Positions 1 through 7,710 of a DNA stretch of 58,681 nucleotides are shown here, one piece after another (position 1 is the first letter of the stretch; every line of letters starts with the position of its first letter). Position numbers and translations under genes: made by a program. A model generated the notes under the pieces. The model saw only the letters and a program-made list of their open reading frames with translations. It was not told where the DNA came from and did no database searches. Origin of the DNA: Anaerolineae bacterium (lineage in GTDB: Bacteria > Chloroflexota > Anaerolineae > Aggregatilineales > J027); the NCBI GenBank assembly GCA_019913005.1, contig JAIOHL010000012.1, forward strand, positions 1-58,681. The letters are read 5' to 3'.

Positions 1-303
1 CACTGGGGTGGTTGGCACAGGCGTCGTAGGGGTAACAGTGGGCGTTGTGCCTACCGGAATTTTTAAGACCTGCCCCACGTAGATAAGATTTGGGTTGCTG
101 ATATTGTTGGCTTGAGCGATGGCATACACTGTCACCCCATATTGACGGGCAATTCCGTACAGGCTTTCGCCTCGCTGAACCACATGTTGTGTAGGCTGCT
201 GCCCACCATCTTGGGCCGATGCGAGACGGGGTGCAAGGATAAGGACGCTCACCATTATCGCCAACAACCCGATGGCGATGAATAAACGGTAGACACGTTG
301 CAT
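1..303 (-). CDS. Secreted LysM-domain protein (3' end outside window)
   Basis: Only the first 101 codons lie in the window. Residues 1-30 form a signal peptide: a short basic start, a long hydrophobic core, and a likely cleavage after Ala-Ser-Ala. Residues 38-88 are one LysM repeat (HVVQRGESLYGIARQYGV ... NPNLIYVGQVLKIP), a fold that binds N-acetylglucosamine polymers such as peptidoglycan. A Thr/Pro-rich linker begins after residue 90, as in the other LysM proteins of this window. The ATG is preceded by a GGAGG eight bases upstream. The protein is probably exported and cell-wall associated. Whatever follows the linker is not visible. It is divergent from the ParB/SbnI-like gene across 214 bp. 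Confidence 0.85.
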   Translation of the reverse strand, partial: MQRVYRLFIAIGLLAIMVSVLILAPRLASAQDGGQQPTQHVVQRGESLYGIARQYGVTVYAIAQANNISNPNLIYVGQVLKIPVGTTPTVTPTTPVPTTPV

Positions 304-517
304 GGCGCTGGCCTCCTGAAGAGTTTTCGCAAAAAATCACAATTCGCTTTTAATGAATAATAGACTAACTTTACCCATAACGCCATTTTTCGCAACATGC
401 TATTTATCCCCTGTTTGAATGTTATTTAAGTGCTAAAATTTTTTAGATGAGTGCCCAAGTGCGCTTACAATTATTAGGCAAGTGTTGTGATCTCCCACCA
501 ATTGATAAGGAATTTCT

Positions 518-1384
518 GTGCTGCACACTGATGACTCCACCCTAGAAGTCCGACCGCCTGTGCTGCGGATTGTCGAATTAGACCATGTATTGCCGCATGA
601 AGAACACGATCTTCAACGTTCCCAACCCTTGATGCGTCGCATTGAGGCCTCTGGTATCTGGCTGCATCCACCGCTGGTTGCCCCCTTACCGGATGTCGAA
701 AATAAATATGTCGTGCTGGATGGGGCAAATCGCTGTCATTCGCTCAAGCACTTGGGGTATCCGCATATTCTGGTACAAGTCGTGGATTACGAATCCGGCC
801 AAGTCAAACTAGACACATGGAATCATGTCATCTCCGAATTGCCATTTTCGTCCATGCTGCCACTTATTAAAGATTTGCCTAATGTGGAGGTGCAGGAATC
901 GGACATTTTGACGGCACGTGCAACGTTGGCCCGACGTGAAGCACTGGCCTATGTGGTCGAAATTTCATCCCGCATGGCCTATATTTTGACCACGCCCGAC
1001 CTAAGCCTAAAAGCGCGTAATCGCCACCTGATTGACCTTGTGGATTGTTATCGCCAAGCCGGGAAATTAGACCGCCTCAACAGCCACGATCCCGGCCTTG
1101 TGCGCCAAATGTTTCCTACCTCAACCGCCCTGATTGTCTTTCCGCATTATGAACCTGCCGAAATTATGGTGGCGGCGCGTGACCAAATTTTGCTGCCCCC
1201 CGGCATCTCACGGCATATTATTCAGGGTAGGGCGATGCGTCTGAATTATCCCTTAGAGGCTTTGCGCGACCCGCATCTCTCAATCACCGAGAAAAACGCC
1301 GCGCTTGAAAAATGGATGATAGGGAAGATTTCCCAACGGGCCGTGCGTTTTTATGCTGAGTCTACCTATTTGTTTGATGAGTAG
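518..1384 (+). CDS. ParB/SbnI-like (free serine kinase type) protein
   Basis: 288 residues. Starts at GTG, with AAGGA six bases before it; no better ATG lies nearby. Residues about 15-95 look like a ParB N-terminal-like fold. The motif DGANR (68-72) replaces the DGHHR of the archaeal free-serine kinase SerK and matches the form I associate with SbnI, a staphylococcal siderophore-locus serine kinase. An acidic HEEHD stretch near 28-31 is where SerK-type enzymes carry their catalytic acid. There is no helix-turn-helix typical of chromosome-partition ParB, so a metabolic or kinase role is more likely than DNA segregation. It is the first gene of a five-gene plus-strand operon with gaps of 7-23 bases. 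Its link to serine, siderophore or amino-acid metabolism is inference; the ACT-domain gene two places downstream fits that reading. Confidence 0.65.
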   Translation: MLHTDDSTLEVRPPVLRIVELDHVLPHEEHDLQRSQPLMRRIEASGIWLHPPLVAPLPDVENKYVVLDGANRCHSLKHLGYPHILVQVVDYESGQVKLDTWNHVISELPFSSMLPLIKDLPNVEVQESDILTARATLARREALAYVVEISSRMAYILTTPDLSLKARNRHLIDLVDCYRQAGKLDRLNSHDPGLVRQMFPTSTALIVFPHYEPAEIMVAARDQILLPPGISRHIIQGRAMRLNYPLEALRDPHLSITEKNAALEKWMIGKISQRAVRFYAESTYLFDE

Positions 1385-1402
1385 TAACTATTGGAGGCTG
1401 TC

Positions 1403-2623
1403 ATGAAACGTTTTTGCTTATCGGTCTTGGTGCTGATGGCAGTGTCGTCGTTTCCATTGTCGGTGCCCAATCTGCACGCCCAAGAAAATAGCTTGCCCTA
1501 TGCTACCTTTGCTGAATTCCAAACCGCCCTCGATCAGGCCGTCGCTAGTGGAGACATTGATCCGTTTTGGGAGACAATACTTGCCACTGGTCAAATGCCC
1601 TTCATATGGGATCATATCTGTGTTTTTCTCTATCGTGGGGATGTCAGCAAGGTTGAATGGCGTGGAGACTTCAGCGGCTGGGAAAGTACCCCCATGACTC
1701 TCGGTGAACAGCAGGGGGATACTGATTTATGGATGCTGGTGAAATTATTTCCTCTAGATGCCCGCCTCGATTACAAAATCGTGTTGAACGACTCCGAATG
1801 GATTCTTGATCCCCTTAATCCTTATCAGCAGTTAGGTGGTTTTGGGCCAAATTCCGAACTACGGATGCCGGAATATGTCTATCCAGTGGATACCATTCCA
1901 CGTGACGATATAGAAAAGGGCACCCTCAGTGAGCAGGTCATTGTGACCAGCAGCAATATGGGCAATAAGAACGCCTACCGGGTCTACACTCCTGCCGATT
2001 ACGCCAACCTCGACACCCTGCCCGTCATTTATGTCACCGACGGACACGAATATGCCAACGACCAGATGGGTAGCATGGTGACGGTGTTAGACAATCTAAT
2101 TGCCGAGAGCAAAATTCGGCCCGTCGTCGCCGTTTTTATTGATCCACGTAATCCCGATAGCCCGACAATTAATCGGCGCGAATCCCAATACATTACCAAC
2201 AGCAAATTCGGAGCATTTTTAGCAGAAGAACTCGTGCCAATCATTGACATGGAGTACAAAACGGATGCCCGCCCCGAAGCCCGTGCCATTCTCGGCACAT
2301 CCCTCGGTGGCCTCAATTCAGCTTACATGGGTCTAAATCATTCGGATGTTTTTGGCCTGCTGGCGATCCAATCCCCGGCTTTATGGGTAGCTACAAGAGT
2401 GATAGACGCCTATGAAGAATTAGACCGCTTGCCCCTGAAGATTTTTATGAGTCAGGGGTCTTTTTGGGATGACATCGAAAACACCCGCCGCCTACGGGAT
2501 ATTTTTGAGGCTAAAGGGTATCCTATCATGTTTATTGAAACCCCCGATGGTCATTCATGGGGCAATTGGCGGGCACTGTTGGACGATCTGTTGATTTATT
2601 TCTTTGGCAACGAAAAAAACTGA
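1403..2623 (+). CDS. Secreted esterase, enterochelin-esterase (Fes/EsteraseD) family
   Basis: 406 residues. The ATG at 1403 is used because GGAGG sits five bases upstream; an in-frame TTG at 1391 would place the start before that site. Residues 1-26 are a signal peptide ending at HA-QE. Residues about 70-160 resemble an early-set/CBM48-like beta-sandwich (VEWRGDFSGW, then DPLNPYQQ), as found before the catalytic domain in Fes-type and IroE-like hydrolases. The catalytic alpha/beta-hydrolase domain runs about 180-400, with nucleophile Ser300 in GTSLGG and catalytic His384 in PDGHSW. It should hydrolyse an ester outside the cytoplasm. Siderophore, feruloyl or carbohydrate esters are all possible. 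Its place beside an SbnI-like gene makes a siderophore worth considering, but no synthesis or uptake genes are visible. Confidence 0.8.
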   Translation: MKRFCLSVLVLMAVSSFPLSVPNLHAQENSLPYATFAEFQTALDQAVASGDIDPFWETILATGQMPFIWDHICVFLYRGDVSKVEWRGDFSGWESTPMTLGEQQGDTDLWMLVKLFPLDARLDYKIVLNDSEWILDPLNPYQQLGGFGPNSELRMPEYVYPVDTIPRDDIEKGTLSEQVIVTSSNMGNKNAYRVYTPADYANLDTLPVIYVTDGHEYANDQMGSMVTVLDNLIAESKIRPVVAVFIDPRNPDSPTINRRESQYITNSKFGAFLAEELVPIIDMEYKTDARPEARAILGTSLGGLNSAYMGLNHSDVFGLLAIQSPALWVATRVIDAYEELDRLPLKIFMSQGSFWDDIENTRRLRDIFEAKGYPIMFIETPDGHSWGNWRALLDDLLIYFFGNEKN

Positions 2624-2630
2624 GGAACAC

Positions 2631-3056
2631 ATGAGTCTTTCCGCGAAAGAAGTCTTATCCCAAACGCCTCTGTATACTGATGAAGTGATATACACCCTCA
2701 TCAAACTGCCCGCCAGCGCGATTTGGGCGGGAGCAGGGGTCTTGGCAGATTTAGGCGAATCATTTAGCGCTCTAATCGCCGACAAAGATGAGGTCACGTT
2801 GGTAATGGCAATCGAGGCATGGCAGGAAGAATATTCCAAACGCCTGCCGGGCGCCGAACAGCACGGCGAATTTCGCCTCATCACGTTTGACATGATATTG
2901 GAGTTTTCACTGACAGGGTTTATGGCATTGGTCGCTACAATTCTAGCCGATGCTGGGGTGTCGGTGATCCCCCTCGGTGCGTTCTCGCGTGACCATGTGC
3001 TTGTCCCGGCTGATTCTTTTGAAAAAGCATGGGCCGCCCTACAAGCATCGAAGTAA
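2631..3056 (+). CDS. ACT-domain protein (CASTOR/ACT_7-like)
   Basis: 141 residues from the ATG at 2631, which has TGAGGA overlapping the stop of the esterase upstream. A longer frame from TTG at 2604 is unlikely. The C-terminal half (about 85-138) has the pattern of ACT_7 domains: a strand ending in LEFSLTG, a helix, then DAGVSVIPLGAFSRDHVLV and a final helix with EKAWAAL. Proteins of this type pair two ACT-like modules and bind amino acids as small regulatory sensors; the eukaryotic CASTOR1 arginine sensor is a relative. There is no catalytic domain. It probably senses an amino acid for this operon; the ligand cannot be read from the sequence. Confidence 0.75.
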   Translation: MSLSAKEVLSQTPLYTDEVIYTLIKLPASAIWAGAGVLADLGESFSALIADKDEVTLVMAIEAWQEEYSKRLPGAEQHGEFRLITFDMILEFSLTGFMALVATILADAGVSVIPLGAFSRDHVLVPADSFEKAWAALQASK

Positions 3057-3069
3057 GGATAAAAGCGCT

Positions 3070-3444
3070 ATGACCATCAATTTTTTTGAGCCGGGGGATG
3101 TGCCGCAACCGCCCGACAAGGTGAAAATCGAACTATTAGAGGTTGAACCCTATCCCGATAAGTGGCGGGTCAAACTCCGTATCCATGTGACCCCATTTTT
3201 GCAGCGGCCCAACCTCGAAATTGTATTGTGGCGTGAAGATCGTCCCGTTGCCAATCTCAGCATCATCGAAACGATGCACCCCCGTATGGAATTTACCATG
3301 CACATTCGCGGGGTATCCGATCCAGCGGGTGAGTATCGTGTTTCAGTCAGCCTTTATTATCGGGATGAGATGAAAGAGGGCGAGGACGAGCCGCCGCCGC
3401 CCGTCCAAAAAGATGCCCGTGAATTGAAACTGACCATAAGCTGA
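3070..3444 (+). CDS. Hypothetical protein, predicted beta-sandwich
   Basis: 124 residues. The ATG is preceded by AAGGAT nine bases upstream, 13 bp after the ACT gene. I do not recognise the family. It has no signal peptide or membrane segment. Alternating hydrophobic strands (VKIELLEVEPYPDKWRVKLRI, then LEIVLWREDRPVANLSII, FTMHIRG, YRVSVSLYYR) suggest a small immunoglobulin-like sandwich, followed by an acidic, proline-rich tail (EDEPPPPV). The tight spacing inside the operon and a clear ribosome site support a real gene. Cytoplasmic location is inferred from the lack of export signals. Confidence 0.7.
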   Translation: MTINFFEPGDVPQPPDKVKIELLEVEPYPDKWRVKLRIHVTPFLQRPNLEIVLWREDRPVANLSIIETMHPRMEFTMHIRGVSDPAGEYRVSVSLYYRDEMKEGEDEPPPPVQKDARELKLTIS

Positions 3445-3467
3445 ATCAACCTCATGAGGAGGTCAGA

Positions 3468-3872
3468 ATGTTAACCGATACCCAAATGCGCGAATTGCTA
3501 ACCCGCTCAAAGGTCATTGCTGTTGTGGGCCATTCGGATAACCCGGGGCGTACCAGCTATCAAATCGCCCAATATCTGAAACGGGTGGGTTACAAGGTCT
3601 ATCCCGTTAACCCCACCGTCAGCGAAATTGACGGTGAAAAAAGTTATCCTGATCTGGCCTCCGTCCCTGAACCGATTGATATTGTGAACGTGTTCCGCCG
3701 TTCAGAATATCTAGCCGACATCTTTGATGAGGCTGTTGAAGTGGGCGCGAAATCGGTTTGGGCACAGTTGGGTGTGGTGGATATTTTGCTGGAAGCCAAA
3801 GCCGAAGATATAGACTATCCGTTGGTGATGGATACCTGTATCAAAGTGGTTCACGCTCGCCTAGTACGCTAA
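3468..3872 (+). CDS. CoA-binding (YccU-type) Rossmann protein
   Basis: 134 residues, full length for the family, with GAGGAGG six bases before the ATG. The protein is one CoA_binding_2 domain: a first strand and loop VIAVVGHSDNPGRTSY at 15-31, then KVYPVNP, IDIVNVFRR, KSVWAQLGVV and a final strand MDTCIKV. Such proteins fold like the CoA-binding part of succinyl-CoA synthetase and bind CoA or a related nucleotide; their reaction is unknown. The invariant family cysteine is present in MDTCIK. It is the last gene of the operon and ends 40 bp from the convergent small gene at 3913-4137. Confidence 0.85.
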   Translation: MLTDTQMRELLTRSKVIAVVGHSDNPGRTSYQIAQYLKRVGYKVYPVNPTVSEIDGEKSYPDLASVPEPIDIVNVFRRSEYLADIFDEAVEVGAKSVWAQLGVVDILLEAKAEDIDYPLVMDTCIKVVHARLVR

Positions 3873-3912
3873 ATTCTCTCTGCAACGCCCAAAAATCCGA
3901 CGCTAGTAGAGA

Positions 3913-4137
3913 TCACCAATGCATTCGATGGATATGCAATTTGCCAAACCTATCAAATTCAAACATAGTGGCAAGCCAGAATATCGAGACAAAGTAATAA
4001 GTTTGGCGGTCTAGTGAAGGGCGGGTGACTATCCCAAATTGCTTTAGATAAGCAATGACTTCCTTTGGCGTCCAGTCCTCGACGTATTTCTTGAAGGCTT
4101 CTTTCTGCGAGGCCAAATCAATAACGACGAACTCCAT
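3913..4137 (-). CDS. Small hypothetical protein (74 aa)
   Basis: Starts MEFVVIDLASQ and ends in a His-rich tail (HIHRMHW). The ATG has GAGGA about ten bases upstream. The first half is helical and charged (QKEAFKKYVEDWTPKEVIAYLKQF); the second half is aromatic (TYYFVSIFWLATMFEF) and could be a short hydrophobic helix or a buried strand. I do not recognise it. It lies downstream of the terminator of the polyprenyl synthase, so it would need its own promoter in the roughly 35 bp between. It could also be a decayed fragment. Confidence 0.45.
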   Translation of the reverse strand: MEFVVIDLASQKEAFKKYVEDWTPKEVIAYLKQFGIVTRPSLDRQTYYFVSIFWLATMFEFDRFGKLHIHRMHW

Positions 4138-4173
4138 GAGTATATTTCCTCAACGATTCTTCGCGTCGTAACC

Positions 4174-4203
4174 AAAAAACGCACGGGTCGCCCCCCATGC
4201 GTC
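4174..4203 (-). terminator. Rho-independent terminator after the polyprenyl synthase
   Basis: Read on the minus strand, a nine-base stem (ACGCATGGG against CCCGTGCGT, one G-U pair) closes a five-base loop and is followed by six T. It lies 68 bp past the stop of the synthase gene. Confidence 0.75.
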
Positions 4204-4270
4204 TTTTGTTGGTATTCGCTCTGCTGGAGATTCCAGTAAGCTAAGATTATTATAACATAAATAGATGGCC

Positions 4271-5284
4271 CTAAAAGTCACGGGCTACGGCGTAGTGGGC
4301 CAGATCAAGCAGCAAATCCAATGCTGGTGACCATTCAACGCCACTCAACGCCGCTTCCGCTTTTGCCACATAATCCCGTGCCAATTCATAGGCTTGACGG
4401 GCCGCTCCGGTTTCACGCACAGCTTTGATGACCGCTTCGAGTTTGTCCGGGTTATCGAGGCTCTTGAGGAAGGCAATATCATCGGTAATGCCTTCATTCT
4501 GCAAATAGTACAGCACGGGCAGGGTAATAATCCCTTGCCGCAGGTCATTTCCGGCGGGTTTGCCCAATTTTTCAGTGGTGCTGACAAAATCCAGCGCGTC
4601 ATCAATCATCTGGAAAGCCAAGCCGAGTTCACGACCAAATGTGCCAAAGGCTTGGACTTCATCTTCTGAGATATGCTTGCCCAGCAATGCACCCGAAACG
4701 GCTGCTGCTTCAAAGAGGGCCGCCGTTTTGCCATAGATGCGCTCGATATAGGTGTCCAGTGTCGGGATTTGCCATTTCGTCTGGGCCTGCAAAATTTCGC
4801 CACGACAAATGCTCACCAGCGTCCGCGAAAAAACCTTGACAACCTCAACATGATTGGCCTCTGCCGCCAATGCTGCTGCTTGGGCGAATAGAAAATCGCC
4901 TGTCAGCACTGTCACGCCGAGGGGCAGGGCGGTATGGAGGGTCGGAGCGCCGCGACGTTCTTTGGCGCTGTCAATCAAATCATCATGCACCAAAGTGGCA
5001 GTGTGCAGTAATTCTACCGAAGCCGCTACCGATAGTGTGGGATCAAAGGCAGCATTGACGATCCGACCTACCAACATCGTAATGGCAGGGCGCATCCGCT
5101 TGCCGCCATTCGAAATGATCTTATCAATGGCGTTATCCAACAAGGGATTGTCCAGAAAAGAGACGGAGCGGATTTTGTCCGTCACTTTTTCGAGGTCTGC
5201 CCGAACCCCTTGCACCCAATCTTGCCGCTGCAAGTGGGACACAGGAGCTTGTGTGTCAACAGCTATGTTACTGGGGGCGGTCAT
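4271..5284 (-). CDS. Polyprenyl diphosphate synthase (long-chain trans-prenyltransferase)
   Basis: 337 residues from the ATG at 5284, which has AGAGGA upstream; the frame runs 16 codons further but without a ribosome site. It condenses isopentenyl diphosphate with an allylic diphosphate to make a quinone or carotenoid side chain. The first aspartate-rich motif is DDLID (101-105), the second DDALD (228-232), and the substrate-binding GGKRMRP is at 60-66. Ser90-Val91 just before ELLHTATLVHDD gives small or medium side chains near the first motif, compatible with a long product such as octaprenyl or longer, but chain length cannot be set from sequence alone. The gene is monocistronic, with its own promoter at 5398-5426 and a terminator at 4174-4203. 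The leader contains a six-base-pair hairpin at 5317-5334. Confidence 0.9.
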   Translation of the reverse strand: MTAPSNIAVDTQAPVSHLQRQDWVQGVRADLEKVTDKIRSVSFLDNPLLDNAIDKIISNGGKRMRPAITMLVGRIVNAAFDPTLSVAASVELLHTATLVHDDLIDSAKERRGAPTLHTALPLGVTVLTGDFLFAQAAALAAEANHVEVVKVFSRTLVSICRGEILQAQTKWQIPTLDTYIERIYGKTAALFEAAAVSGALLGKHISEDEVQAFGTFGRELGLAFQMIDDALDFVSTTEKLGKPAGNDLRQGIITLPVLYYLQNEGITDDIAFLKSLDNPDKLEAVIKAVRETGAARQAYELARDYVAKAEAALSGVEWSPALDLLLDLAHYAVARDF

Positions 5285-5397
5285 GTGAAGTCCTCTTTGG
5301 ATATGAATTGTTCTCAGCATGGATGCTGCCATGCGAGAAACTAAGCTACCAGCAGTTGGATACGCTTGTGAACTATTGCACTAATTTACGTAATTAA

Positions 5398-5426
5398 AGT
5401 ATACCTGAATGGTTACGGTACGTCAA
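5398..5426 (-). promoter_or_regulatory. Sigma-70-type promoter of the polyprenyl synthase
   Basis: On the minus strand a TTGACG -35 box (5421-5426) and a TATACT -10 box (5398-5403) are separated by exactly 17 bases. Transcription would start near 5390, about 105 bases before the chosen start codon. Confidence 0.7.
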
Positions 5427-5438
5427 CAACTTTCAGAA

Positions 5439-5458
5439 CTTTCAAAAAATATTGAAAG
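5439..5458. repeat. Short inverted repeat CTTTCAA-N6-TTGAAAG
   Basis: A perfect seven-base inverted repeat with an AT-rich six-base centre lies about 15 bp upstream of the synthase -35 box. An overlapping direct repeat of AACTTTCA starts just before it. It could be a regulator site for the synthase gene. Nothing else identifies a protein that would bind it. Confidence 0.4.
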
Positions 5459-5531
5459 ATGTTTTTCACAGCTAGAAAAGTTTTAAGCAGGCACAAATGG
5501 GTATAACCCCATCCATGCCTTTAAGTTACAT

Positions 5532-5984
5532 TTACAACAGTGATTGTGGTTCAGGCTGATGAACTTCGAAGCGATACTCTATTTGGGCGCTGAGTTTGAG
5601 CATCCCATTGACCGAGCAATATTTCGTTTCCGAAAGCTCAATGGCGCGTGCAACGGCTTCTTCGCTGACGTTATTGCCCCAGACATGATAAACAATGGTA
5701 ATGTGATTGTAGACGCGGGGATGCTCGTCCACCTGTTCACCCTCGACCTCGATTTCAAACGCGGTCACTTCTTGTTTCTTCTTTTTTAGGATACTCATGA
5801 CATCCATCGCCGTGCAGCCCGCTAGCGCCAATAGCACCATCCCCAGCGGTGAATGACCATTATCATATTCCGCGAGATTTTCGCTTCCAGAGGCAAATGT
5901 GACGGGGAGGTGGCTTTTACCATCGGTATATCCCTCAAAAGTCATCCCCTGTTTCCATGTTAATTTGGCATTATGATCTGCCAT
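5532..5984 (-). CDS. OsmC/Ohr-family peroxidase
   Basis: 150 residues from the ATG at 5984, with AAAGGA upstream. An in-frame start 14 codons earlier lacks a ribosome site. The two family cysteines are present: Cys57 in ALAGCTAMD and Cys123 in SETKYCSVNGM. The arrangement and the SPLGMVLLALAGC run match the YhfA/OsmC branch. These proteins reduce organic hydroperoxides through the cysteine pair in the cytoplasm; some members have other thiol chemistry. It lies about 120 bp upstream of the purH stop on the same strand, with no obvious shared transcript signal. Confidence 0.9.
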   Translation of the reverse strand: MADHNAKLTWKQGMTFEGYTDGKSHLPVTFASGSENLAEYDNGHSPLGMVLLALAGCTAMDVMSILKKKKQEVTAFEIEVEGEQVDEHPRVYNHITIVYHVWGNNVSEEAVARAIELSETKYCSVNGMLKLSAQIEYRFEVHQPEPQSLL

Positions 5985-6103
5985 GCGTGTGTCCTTTCGT
6001 AATAAATGCAGTGGCCCTAGCTCCACAATATTCGACGCTGCGGCCTTCTCAAATATTCCGCACTAGGACATTTATCACGGGAAAACATGCCAAATGTCTA
6101 TTT

Positions 6104-7651
6104 CTAATGCCGGAAATGGCGGCTCTTCGTAAAGACCATCGCCATACCTGCTGCGTCTACAGCCGCAATCACTTCTTGGTCACGAATGGAGCCACCCGGC
6201 TGAATAATCGCTGAAACACCTGCCGCCGCTGCAACCTGTACGCCATCTGCAAATGGGAAAAACGCATCCGAGGCCAAGACCGCCCCACGTGCCCGACTGC
6301 CTGCTTTTTCAACCGCCAAGCGTGTCGCGTCTACCCGGCTCGGCAGACCGCCACCAATCCCAAACGTCATATTGATGCCTGCGATGACAATCGCGTTGCT
6401 TTTGACATGCTGGCACGCCACCCACGCAAATTTGAGTGCCTTAACTTCATCTTGGGTCGGACGGCGCTGGCTGACGACCTGCCATTCCGTACCTTCGGGA
6501 TCACCTAAATCGCGTTCTTGCGCCAGCACCCCGCCTAAAATACTGCGAAACTCAATTCCCAGCTGGGTACTGAAATGGGGGATTTCTAAAACTCGGCAGT
6601 TTTTGCGTCCAGTTTCCAACATCCTTCGGGCGGCATTATCCACTTTGGGCGCAATCAACACTTCTACAAAGAGACTGCCCAACGCTTCAACAAATGCTGC
6701 GTCTACTGTCCGGTTGACCGCGATGACCCCGCCAAAAGCTGACACGGGATCGCTTTCCAATGCCGCCGCGAACGCCGCCGCTGTATTTTCAGCTACGGCG
6801 ATGCCCGTTGGATTCAGATGTTTGACAATGACGACGGCTGCTGATTCTTTGGGGGGAAATGACGACACCGCCCGCCATGCCGAATCCGCATCCAGCAAGT
6901 TGTTATAGGATAATTCCTTACCCTGTAACAACATGCCACCTAATGGCCCAACCCCATCGTGTGCAGCATATAAGCCTGCCTTTTGATGAGGATTTTCGCC
7001 ATAACGCAGTGATTGAATCTGCTTAACGCCAATCGTCAGCGAATCACCAAGCCCTGTTTCCCCCACTTCGAGCGTATCTTCGCCAGCAAGGTAGGTGTAA
7101 ATCGCTGTGTCATAGTTGCGGGTATGGTCAAAGGCTTTGGCGGCAAGCCGTCGCCGTTCTTCCACAGATAGTTTGCCCTCTAATACTATTTTTTCTGCAA
7201 CACCCACATAGTCTGCTGGGTCAACCAAGACCGTTACCCGTGCAAAATTCTTGGCCGCCGCCCGCAGCAACGTCACCCCGCCAATATCAATATTTTCGAT
7301 GGCGACTTCCAATTTCACATCTGGTTTTGCCACCGTTTGCTGAAAGGGATAGAGATTGCACACTACCAAATCAATCGGGGCATAACCAAGTTCAGTTAAT
7401 TCCTGTAGGTCTTTGGAGTGGTCTCGTGCCAAAATCGGGGCATGAATCGCGGGGTGGAGGGTTTTGACACGCCCCCCCAACATTTCTGGCAGCCCTGTTA
7501 ATTGTTCAATCGGGGTCACGTGCAGACCCGCATCACTTAGGGCTTTTGCCGTTCCCCCACTGGCGACCAAATCCCACCCGATGGTGGCAAGGGCCTGACC
7601 AAGCTCAATAATTCCGGTTTTATCGGATACGCTGAATAAAGCGCGTGGCAT
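6104..7651 (-). CDS. purH: Bifunctional purine biosynthesis protein PurH
   Basis: 515 residues, full length. It catalyses the last two steps of IMP synthesis: formyl transfer to AICAR and cyclisation of FAICAR. Residues 1-190 are the MGS-like IMP cyclohydrolase domain (SVSDKTGI, VASGGTAKAL, GGRVKTLHPAIHA). Residues 190-515 are the AICAR formyltransferase domain (LRYGENPHQKAGLY, KHLNPTGIAVA, SDPVSAFGGVIA). The KHxNP(T/C)G motif carries Thr where the E. coli enzyme has Cys. The ATG has AGGGAG upstream. It sits downstream of secF, separated by a terminator, so it should be transcribed on its own. Confidence 0.97.
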   Translation of the reverse strand: MPRALFSVSDKTGIIELGQALATIGWDLVASGGTAKALSDAGLHVTPIEQLTGLPEMLGGRVKTLHPAIHAPILARDHSKDLQELTELGYAPIDLVVCNLYPFQQTVAKPDVKLEVAIENIDIGGVTLLRAAAKNFARVTVLVDPADYVGVAEKIVLEGKLSVEERRRLAAKAFDHTRNYDTAIYTYLAGEDTLEVGETGLGDSLTIGVKQIQSLRYGENPHQKAGLYAAHDGVGPLGGMLLQGKELSYNNLLDADSAWRAVSSFPPKESAAVVIVKHLNPTGIAVAENTAAAFAAALESDPVSAFGGVIAVNRTVDAAFVEALGSLFVEVLIAPKVDNAARRMLETGRKNCRVLEIPHFSTQLGIEFRSILGGVLAQERDLGDPEGTEWQVVSQRRPTQDEVKALKFAWVACQHVKSNAIVIAGINMTFGIGGGLPSRVDATRLAVEKAGSRARGAVLASDAFFPFADGVQVAAAAGVSAIIQPGGSIRDQEVIAAVDAAGMAMVFTKSRHFRH

Positions 7652-7677
7652 GATTTATTTGCTCCCTATAAGAAAAC

Positions 7678-7706
7678 AAAAAAGGGCGGTAAGTGGGCCG
7701 CCCCTT
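7678..7706 (-). terminator. Terminator at the end of yajC-secD-secF
   Basis: On the minus strand GGGCGG pairs with CCGCCC across an eight-base loop, followed by TTTTTT. It starts a few bases past the secF stop and separates the sec operon from purH. Confidence 0.8.
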
Positions 7707-7710
7707 CGGT

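Noticed and set aside
6372-6908. A 178-codon open frame on the plus strand
   Set aside because: It is antisense to purH. The protein is Thr/Ala/Ser-rich without motifs, and purH is complete.
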